The notes under the pieces were generated by a model that was not told the DNA's origin, made no database searches, and saw nothing but the letters and a program-made list of their open reading frames with translations. Source: Clostridia bacterium (GTDB taxonomy: Bacteria > Bacillota_A > Clostridia > Christensenellales > CAG-138). Taken from it: 11,584 nucleotides of DNA. Of this stretch, positions 1-4,954 are shown in pieces (the stretch's first letter is position 1; every line of letters begins with the position of its first letter). Both the position numbers and the translations under genes were made by a program. The stretch spans positions 1-11,584 of the forward strand of contig JAFZJT010000035.1 in the NCBI GenBank assembly GCA_017553815.1, written 5' to 3'.

Positions 1-74
1 AACTTGCATTAGCAAGGTGGTTTTGCAACAATATTGCTATGAGATCGGGCTTAATCACGGATCTTATACATTAA
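1..74 (+). other. Window-edge stretch upstream of the methyltransferase; possible 3' end of an unidentified gene
   Basis: Two plus-strand frames are open from the window edge. One ends with TAA at 72-74 (tail ...MRSGLITDLIH). The other ends with TAA at 116-118 (tail ...KAVIGRGIYPTH), inside the methyltransferase gene. Neither tail is long enough to recognise, and at this length open frames arise by chance. The first would stop just before the methyltransferase ribosome-binding site, which would fit an operon. No convincing promoter is visible here: TATACA at 65-70 resembles a -10 box but has no matching -35. The methyltransferase promoter may therefore lie outside the window. Confidence 0.15.
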
Positions 75-89
75 AAAGAAAGGCGGTTA

Positions 90-1163
90 TTGGTCGTGGA
101 ATCTATCCAACCCATTAACAGCACAGCGCCAAAACGCAAAACCTGTCGATTGACCGCAATTGAGCTGTTTGCCGGTGCGGGCGGATTAGCTTTGGGGATA
201 GAAAAAGCAGGCTTTGATACATTGGCCTTGATCGAATTGGATAAGGATGCGGCGGATACGCTTAAGCTAAACCGTTCCGATTGGAATGTAATCTGCGAGG
301 ATATTGCGAAGATATCTCCTTTGAATTTGCCTGATTATTTTGACTTGCGTATAGGAGAATTGGACTTGCTGTCAGGAGGTGCACCTTGTCAATCGTTTTC
401 CTATGCAGGAAAACGATTGGGTCTTGAAGATGCGAGAGGAACGCTGTTCTATCACTATGCGGTTTTTTTGCAAAAGCTGAAACCAAAGGCTTTTTTGTTT
501 GAAAACGTCAGAGGTCTTTTGACTCACGACAACGGTCGAACTTACCGAACGATAACGAATGTGTTTACGGACAGCGGCTATATTGTGCAAAACAGAGTGT
601 TGAATGCCTGGGACTATGGCAACGCGCAAAAACGCGAAAGACTTATTACTATAGGTATCCGCAACGATCTGGTTGGGAAGATTTCTATAGATTTTCCACA
701 ACCACGCGAGTATAAGCCGATTTTGCGAGACGTTCTCAAAAATGTGCCTGAAAGTGAAGGTGCGCATTATTCGGATTATAAGCGCGAAATATTCAGCATG
801 GTTCCTCCCGGTGGCTACTGGCGTGATATTCCGCAGGACATTGCAAAAGAGTACATGAAGAGCTGCTGGGATATGGAAGGCGGTAGAACGGGCATTCTGC
901 GCCGAATGAGTATGGATGAACCTTCGCTTGCTGTTTTGACATCGCCATCCCAAAAACAAACCGAACGCTGCCATCCGCTTGAACCGCGCCCGTTTACGGT
1001 ACGGGAGAATGCGCGAATACAGTCGTTTCCTGATGAGTGGCAATTCTGCGGAACCGTTGGAAGCCAATACAGACAGGTCGGAAACGCGGTTCCTGTGAAT
1101 CTTGCTTTTGATATTGCAATGGAAATAAGAAAGGGTTTTGAACGAAAACTATGTGGAATTTAG
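90..1163 (+). CDS. C5-cytosine DNA methyltransferase of a type II restriction-modification system
   Basis: Transfers a methyl group from S-adenosylmethionine to carbon 5 of cytosine in a specific DNA site, protecting host DNA from the endonuclease encoded next to it. The 357 residues carry the ordered motifs of the family: motif I (ELFAGAGGLALG, 25-36), an acidic SAM-contact motif (IELDKD), motif IV with the catalytic cysteine (PCQ, Cys100), motif VI (ENV, 138-140), motif VIII (QKRER, 180-184), motif IX (RENAR, 305-309) and motif X (GNAVP, 331-335). Residues from about 200 to 300 form the target-recognition region. The length is normal for a complete single-site enzyme. The start is TTG at 90, placed about four bases after an AGGCGG ribosome-binding site; GTG at 96 is the alternative. 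It overlaps the endonuclease gene by 13 bases. From the partner's family the site is inferred to be GGNCC. Family assignment is very secure; the site is inference. Confidence 0.96.
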   Translation: MVVESIQPINSTAPKRKTCRLTAIELFAGAGGLALGIEKAGFDTLALIELDKDAADTLKLNRSDWNVICEDIAKISPLNLPDYFDLRIGELDLLSGGAPCQSFSYAGKRLGLEDARGTLFYHYAVFLQKLKPKAFLFENVRGLLTHDNGRTYRTITNVFTDSGYIVQNRVLNAWDYGNAQKRERLITIGIRNDLVGKISIDFPQPREYKPILRDVLKNVPESEGAHYSDYKREIFSMVPPGGYWRDIPQDIAKEYMKSCWDMEGGRTGILRRMSMDEPSLAVLTSPSQKQTERCHPLEPRPFTVRENARIQSFPDEWQFCGTVGSQYRQVGNAVPVNLAFDIAMEIRKGFERKLCGI

Positions 1164-1930
1164 AGTTTATTTCAGAACAGGACTTTAAACGTCATGTTCA
1201 AAACACAATTCAACATTACGGCGAAAAACTGCTTCCGTACGACTTGAAAAAGTTCAATAGCAATATTGTTGATCCAATAAAGCTGATATTTGATAAGAAC
1301 GTTTATCGGTACAGCTGGGAGGATATAATCAAGAATGAAATCTACCGTCAACGCGATAAATCAAGCAATAATGATATTGGCTATTTTCACCAGCGCATTT
1401 TTCAGTACATGAGAGGATGCGATGTTCCCAATACAGGTTGGGACGTGATTTTTTCACCTGAGGGTGGTGTGGATGTTCCCGAATGCGGCAATGTCAAGAC
1501 CATCTATGTGGAAATGAAAAATAAGCATAACACTATGAATTCCGCTTCAAGCGCCAAAACATACATGAAAATGCAAGGGCAGCTCCTGGCGGATGACGAC
1601 TGTGCATGTTTTCTTGTTGAAGCCATTGCTAAAAAATCTCAGAATACAGCATGGGCTGTTTCTGTAGATGGTACAAAGCAAAAGCACCGCAGAATTCGTC
1701 GAGTCAGCATGGATGAATTCTATTATACTGTCACCGGGCAAAGGGAGGCTTTCTATAATATGTGTATGGTTCTTCCGTCTGTCATCGGTGAAGTTGTTTC
1801 AAATGCGGACGGCATTAACATACCTAACGACACTGCTTTTGAAGAGCTTCAACTCATAGCTGATGCAAAAAACGGATCGTTTGCGTTGGCGCTTTATATG
1901 CTCGGATTCGAGAGCTATATTGGTTTCTGA
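1151..1930 (+). CDS. Type II restriction endonuclease, Eco47II/Sau96I family (predicted GGNCC)
   Basis: Predicted to cut unmethylated DNA at the site protected by the upstream methyltransferase. The 259 residues resemble the Eco47II-type endonuclease family over the full length, from the N-terminal FISEQDFKRHV to the RIRRVSMDEFY segment. I recognise the family from conserved blocks: NDIGYFHQRIFQYM, WDVIF and YVEMKNKHNT. Asp98, Glu121 and Lys123 are spaced like a PD-(D/E)XK active site (D-x22-E-x-K); that assignment is mine and is inference. Known members recognise GGNCC. The ATG at 1151 lies inside the end of the methyltransferase gene, and the nearest ribosome-binding-like sequence (AAGAAAGGG, 1127-1135) is some 15 bases upstream. 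Translation is therefore probably coupled to the methyltransferase, so that modification appears before restriction. No frameshift or truncation is seen. Confidence 0.92.
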   Translation: MWNLEFISEQDFKRHVQNTIQHYGEKLLPYDLKKFNSNIVDPIKLIFDKNVYRYSWEDIIKNEIYRQRDKSSNNDIGYFHQRIFQYMRGCDVPNTGWDVIFSPEGGVDVPECGNVKTIYVEMKNKHNTMNSASSAKTYMKMQGQLLADDDCACFLVEAIAKKSQNTAWAVSVDGTKQKHRRIRRVSMDEFYYTVTGQREAFYNMCMVLPSVIGEVVSNADGINIPNDTAFEELQLIADAKNGSFALALYMLGFESYIGF

Positions 1931-2040
1931 TAGAATCCGGTTAGTGTGACTTTTGCATAAAGAGATTATGATACTTTATAGCAATGCGCATAGTAAAGCA
2001 CCGCCTCGGGTTCCCGGGGCGGTGCTGCAATCAGCGATAT
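1931..2040. other. Convergent intergenic spacer between the restriction-modification operon and the minus-strand block
   Basis: This short spacer separates the plus-strand endonuclease from the minus-strand TPR-like gene. Its first half is AT-rich and holds a weak 6-bp inverted repeat (ATAAAG 1957-1962, CTTTAT 1974-1979) with no T-run, so a dedicated terminator for the endonuclease is not evident. Its second half holds the strong hairpin annotated separately. Confidence 0.6.
1991..2026 (-). terminator. Intrinsic terminator of the TPR-like gene (probably bidirectional)
   Basis: AGCACCGCC (1997-2005) pairs perfectly with GGCGGTGCT (2018-2026). The stem continues inside with CGGG/CCCG around a tight loop, giving a long GC-rich hairpin. 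Read on the minus strand it sits 15 bases after the stop of the 2041-2829 gene and is followed by TTTACT, a short T-rich tail. On the plus strand no T-run follows, but so stable a hairpin between convergent genes could also impede transcripts from the restriction-modification operon. Confidence 0.7.
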
Positions 2041-2829
2041 TCAATTCTTCGCCGGCGCGGCTTTTTTTCGCTTGAGCTGCTCATTTGCCCAGAAAAAGAA
2101 CTGTGGAGTGTTCAACATTATGAAATCATAATCCTGCATGATCATCAAATATTCCTGAATCGTATTCGGGGCGTAGGCGAACGGCATCATCTCATCCATT
2201 GCCTCCTCGATCACGCTGTCGTTTTTTGCCGAGTTCGAGAAAAACACCTTCGTATCCTTATTGCACTTTTCAAGCTTTTTCAGGTAAAGGCGTGCGTTTT
2301 CATCATCACCGAGCTTATAGTAGAGCATACAGAGAGGCAGCAAAAGAGAGGTCATGTCAAAATCATTGTATTGCTCATAAAGGGTCAACGCCTTCTTTTC
2401 ATCCTCGAACCATGCGTAGAGGAACATGAGAGTGTATCGAACGCCGAGATTATCGCTCGTGCAGAGTTCAAGCATCTCCTCACATTCCTTGGCCGCAAGA
2501 CGCATCCTGCGGCATTCAACGAGCGTTCTTATATGATGAAATCTCAGACGCATATATGGTCTTGTTTCATGTATGTCCCAGAAAACACCTTTATACTGTT
2601 CAAAATAGCCTTCTTTCTCCATCTGCGACGTCGCCTTGGCAAGAAGCTCGGAGAGAGGGGCAAGAAGCGAGTATTCGTTCTTTGCGTCAACAATGATAAG
2701 CTGATGCAGCACGTCTATGTTGTCGGGATCGAGCTCCAGCGCCTTATTCAGGTATTCCTTGCATTTCTTTTTGCTTGAAGCTGAGTATGCAAGCTCAAGA
2801 TAATCATAAACATCGTATTCAGATTCCAT
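2041..2829 (-). CDS. TPR-like helical-repeat protein of unknown function
   Basis: The predicted 262-residue protein is soluble, acidic and rich in leucine, tyrosine and aromatic pairs. It has the helix-turn-helix rhythm of tetratricopeptide repeats. The clearest unit is near the N-terminus (KEYLNKALELDPDNIDVL); a central block resembles the HETRPYMRLRF stretch seen in Bacillota TPR proteins, and further helical pairs follow (YYKLGDDENARLYLKKLEK). Such folds usually scaffold protein-protein contacts; no catalytic motif is visible. I prefer ATG at 2829 because AAAGGAAG (2838-2845) sits 8 bases before it. An in-frame ATG at 2865 would add 12 residues but has no ribosome-binding site. It follows rny on the same strand, after the rny terminator, and no good promoter is visible between them, so it may depend on read-through. 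Its own terminator is at 1991-2026. Specific function is unknown. Confidence 0.8.
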   Translation of the reverse strand: MESEYDVYDYLELAYSASSKKKCKEYLNKALELDPDNIDVLHQLIIVDAKNEYSLLAPLSELLAKATSQMEKEGYFEQYKGVFWDIHETRPYMRLRFHHIRTLVECRRMRLAAKECEEMLELCTSDNLGVRYTLMFLYAWFEDEKKALTLYEQYNDFDMTSLLLPLCMLYYKLGDDENARLYLKKLEKCNKDTKVFFSNSAKNDSVIEEAMDEMMPFAYAPNTIQEYLMIMQDYDFIMLNTPQFFFWANEQLKRKKAAPAKN

Positions 2830-2837
2830 TAGGTAAG

Positions 2838-2845
2838 CTTCCTTT
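2838..2845 (-). promoter_or_regulatory. Ribosome-binding site that decides the start of the TPR-like gene
   Basis: On the minus strand AAAGGAAG lies 8 bases ahead of the ATG at 2829, close to ideal spacing. The longer candidate start at 2865 has only a GC-rich sequence without purine run in front of it, so this site argues for the shorter protein. Confidence 0.6.
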
Positions 2846-2890
2846 GCTATTAAATTCTCCGCCATCCGGCGCTGCCGCCGAGGCAGGGTT

Positions 2891-2927
2891 CAAAAAACGC
2901 CGCTTCAACGTTTTGCTGCTGCGGCGT
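2891..2927 (-). terminator. Rho-independent terminator of rny
   Basis: Read on the minus strand, ACGCCGC (2927-2921) pairs perfectly with GCGGCGT (2903-2897) around a 17-base loop and is followed by an unbroken run of T (2896-2892). It begins 18 bases beyond the rny stop codon. This is a textbook intrinsic terminator and separates rny from the downstream TPR-like gene. Confidence 0.88.
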
Positions 2928-2944
2928 AATTCGCATATGTTTTG

Positions 2945-4498
2945 TTATTTCGCGTACTCGGTTGCTCTCGTTTCCCTGATGACGTTGACCTTTATCTGTC
3001 CGGGATACTCGAGTTCGGCCTCGATGCGCTTGACGATGTCCTTCGCGACGACGATGATGTCGGTGTCGGAAACGGTGTCGCTCTTGACCATTATGCGCAC
3101 CTCGCGACCGGCCTGGATAGCGAAGCTCTTGTCGACGCCGTCGAAGGAGTTTGCGATCTCCTCAAGCTTTTCAAGGCGCTTGATATAGTTTTCAAGCGTT
3201 TCGCGCCTTGCGCCGGGACGAGCCGCCGAGATAGCGTCCGCCGCCTGAACGAGCACGGCCTCGACCGTTCCGGGGTCCACGTCGCCGTGATGGGCGAGGA
3301 TGCAGTGCACGATCTGGTTGTTTTCGCGGTACTTCTTGGCAAGGTCGGCGCCGATCTGGTTGTGGGTGCCTTCCATCTCGTGGTCAACGGCCTTACCGAT
3401 GTCGTGCAGAAGACCCGCGCGCTTTGCGAGCTGAACGTTCACGCCGAGCTCGGTCGCCATAAGGCCGCAGAGATGCGCGACCTCGATGGAGTGCTTCAAA
3501 ACATTCTGACCGTAGCTGGTGCGGTAGCGGAGCCTGCCGAGGAGCCTTACGAGCTCGGGATGCAGGCCGTGGATGCCGACCTCGAAGACGGCCTGTTCGC
3601 CCGCTTCGCGGATCTGGGTCTCGACCTCTTTGCGAGCCTTTTCGACCATTTCCTCGATCCTCGCGGGATGGATGCGGCCGTCGAGGATCAGCTTTTCAAG
3701 GGCGATGCGGGCGATTTCGCGGCGCATCGGGTCGAAGCCGGAGAGGATGACCGCCTCGGGAGTGTCGTCGATGATCAGATCAACGCCGGTCGCGGTTTCA
3801 AGGGTGCGGATATTTCGTCCTTCGCGGCCGATTATCCTGCCCTTCATTTCGTCGTTCGGAAGGGCGACAACGGAGACGGTCGCCTCGGCAACGTGGTCGG
3901 CGGCGCAGCGCTGTATTGCCATCGAGATGATGTTGGTGGCGCGCCTGTCGGCCTCGGCCTTGGTCTTGGCTTCGATATCGCGGATTATGACGGCAGCCTC
4001 GTGGCGCGCGTCCTTCTCCACGTTTGCAAGAAGCACGTTCTTCGCTTCGTCCTGCGTCATGCAGGCGACCCGCTCAAGCTCGCTCTTCTTCTGCTCGTGA
4101 AGCTGATCGATCTCGGCTTCCTTCGCGTCGATGGTCTTGAGGCGCTTGTTGAGCTGCGATTCGCGCTGTTCAAGTCCCTCTAACTTCTTGTCGAAGCTCT
4201 CTTCCTTTTGCTGCAAGCGGCTTTCGGCGCGCTGCAGCTCCTTCCTGCGTTCCTTGTTTTCACGTTCGGTTTCGCTCTTGATGCGGTAGACCTCTTCTTT
4301 CGCCTCAAGCAGCGTTTCTTTTTTGATGGTTTCGGCTCGCTTCTGCGCGTCTTCGATCATCTTTTTGACCATCGAATCGGCTTCGGCGACCTTGGATTCT
4401 GCATTATGCTTATCATACATGTGTATCCCGAAAGCACCTGCCGCCGCGCCGATTATCAGCGCGAGCACGGGAAGCACGTATTGTAACCATGTGGGCAC
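2945..4498 (-). CDS. rny: Ribonuclease Y (membrane-anchored endoribonuclease)
   Basis: Endoribonuclease that starts mRNA decay and processing in Bacillota, acting at the inner face of the membrane. The 517-residue length is normal. Domains in order: one N-terminal membrane segment (about residues 4-26, [20 protein letters not shown]); a long charged coiled coil (about 30-200); a KH RNA-binding domain with GRIIGREG at 220-227; and an HD metal-dependent hydrolase domain with the catalytic pair His365-Asp366 (LLHDIGK), followed by further conserved histidines (AHHGD). The C-terminus ends in the usual [16 protein letters not shown] tail. The start is GTG at 4498, preceded at 7 bases by a full AGGAGGTG ribosome-binding site (4506-4513). 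It has its own promoter (4607-4635), a leader of about 100 bases and its own terminator (2891-2927). Nothing is missing or unusual. Confidence 0.97.
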   Translation of the reverse strand: MPTWLQYVLPVLALIIGAAAGAFGIHMYDKHNAESKVAEADSMVKKMIEDAQKRAETIKKETLLEAKEEVYRIKSETERENKERRKELQRAESRLQQKEESFDKKLEGLEQRESQLNKRLKTIDAKEAEIDQLHEQKKSELERVACMTQDEAKNVLLANVEKDARHEAAVIIRDIEAKTKAEADRRATNIISMAIQRCAADHVAEATVSVVALPNDEMKGRIIGREGRNIRTLETATGVDLIIDDTPEAVILSGFDPMRREIARIALEKLILDGRIHPARIEEMVEKARKEVETQIREAGEQAVFEVGIHGLHPELVRLLGRLRYRTSYGQNVLKHSIEVAHLCGLMATELGVNVQLAKRAGLLHDIGKAVDHEMEGTHNQIGADLAKKYRENNQIVHCILAHHGDVDPGTVEAVLVQAADAISAARPGARRETLENYIKRLEKLEEIANSFDGVDKSFAIQAGREVRIMVKSDTVSDTDIIVVAKDIVKRIEAELEYPGQIKVNVIRETRATEYAK

Positions 4499-4606
4499 AG
4501 AATTTCACCTCCTATATATATTAAATGCAATGCCTCGCGAACGTCTTTTTCAAAACATAAAGCCATATTCAGCGACATTCTGCGCCAGCATACAAGCATT
4601 CGTACT

Positions 4607-4635
4607 ATTATATCGTTTTGACGCGGCAAAGTCAA
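4607..4635 (-). promoter_or_regulatory. Housekeeping (sigma-A type) promoter of rny
   Basis: On the minus strand TTGACT (4635-4630) and TATAAT (4612-4607) are separated by exactly 17 bases. The -10 matches the consensus in all six positions and the -35 in five. Transcription would begin near 4600, giving a leader of about 100 bases before the rny GTG. It faces away from the promoter of the LRR-Roc-HNH gene. Confidence 0.85.
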
Positions 4636-4871
4636 GATTTAGCGATTGGAAAACGACGCGGAGAAGCGATATATTGTATTCCGTTGGGATTGAAAAGCGG
4701 GGGGCGTGTGCGGTCGGCACGGCTCGCAAGCTTTCCCAATAGTTCAAACGAAAAAGCAGATTATCGGAATAATACGATCGGCGCCGGAAACGCGGCCGCC
4801 GCGCCGCACTTCCGCTCGCTTCGCGATACTTCCGCGCGGCGCAGCCGTCTGCCGAAAAAGCCGATTACGGC
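4636..4871. other. Divergent intergenic region between rny and the LRR-Roc-COR-HNH gene
   Basis: About 235 bases lie between two outward-facing promoters. The right half is very GC-rich with GCCGC/GCGGC runs, including a 7-bp inverted repeat (GCGCCGC 4801-4807, GCGGCGC 4836-4842) whose 28-base gap makes it a poor hairpin. Open frames through it have no ribosome-binding sites and cross the promoters, so I see no gene here. Confidence 0.6.
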
Positions 4872-4874
4872 TTT
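4857..4874 (+). repeat. Perfect 7-bp inverted repeat overlapping the -35 box of the Roc-HNH gene
   Basis: AAAGCCG (4857-4863) and CGGCTTT (4868-4874) flank a 4-base centre, ATTA. The right arm shares three bases with the -35 element TTTACA at 4872-4877. The placement fits a repressor operator. On the minus strand the same sequence reads as a short hairpin followed by TT, so a weak terminator shielding rny-side sequence is the alternative. The arms are too short to exclude chance. Confidence 0.4.
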
Positions 4875-4900
4875 ACAGGCAAACGCGAAAAAGGTATAAT
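4872..4900 (+). promoter_or_regulatory. Promoter of the LRR-Roc-COR-HNH gene
   Basis: TTTACA (4872-4877) and a perfect TATAAT (4895-4900) are 17 bases apart. The predicted start of transcription is near 4907. This rules out the longer upstream-extended reading frame from 4706 and supports ATG 4955, giving a leader of about 48 bases. Confidence 0.8.
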
Positions 4901-4954
4901 ATAAACGATATCGTGCGAAAAAGCGCGAAACCCAAGGCGAAAGGGGAGCGGAGT

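Noticed and set aside
372..1067. 231-codon minus-strand open frame
   Set aside because: It is the antisense shadow of the methyltransferase, whose motifs are complete on the plus strand.
1957..1979. ATAAAG/CTTTAT inverted repeat after the endonuclease gene
   Set aside because: AT-only 6-bp stem without a T-run is too weak to be called a terminator.
1984..2778. 264-codon plus-strand open frame
   Set aside because: It runs opposite the TPR-like gene, starts within a terminator hairpin and has no recognisable protein features.
2942..4183. 413-codon open frame on the plus strand
   Set aside because: It is the antisense shadow of rny, produced by GC-rich codon bias; rny is unmistakable by family motifs, promoter and terminator.
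4801..4842. GC-rich inverted repeat between rny and the Roc-HNH gene
   Set aside because: Only 7 bp with a 28-base gap in a sequence dominated by GCCGC runs; chance is a sufficient explanation.
4706..4954. Upstream extension of the LRR-Roc-COR-HNH reading frame by 83 codons
   Set aside because: The extension crosses the promoter at 4872-4900, has no ribosome-binding site at its start and encodes an arginine-rich, low-quality sequence. ATG 4955 has both a promoter and a ribosome-binding site.
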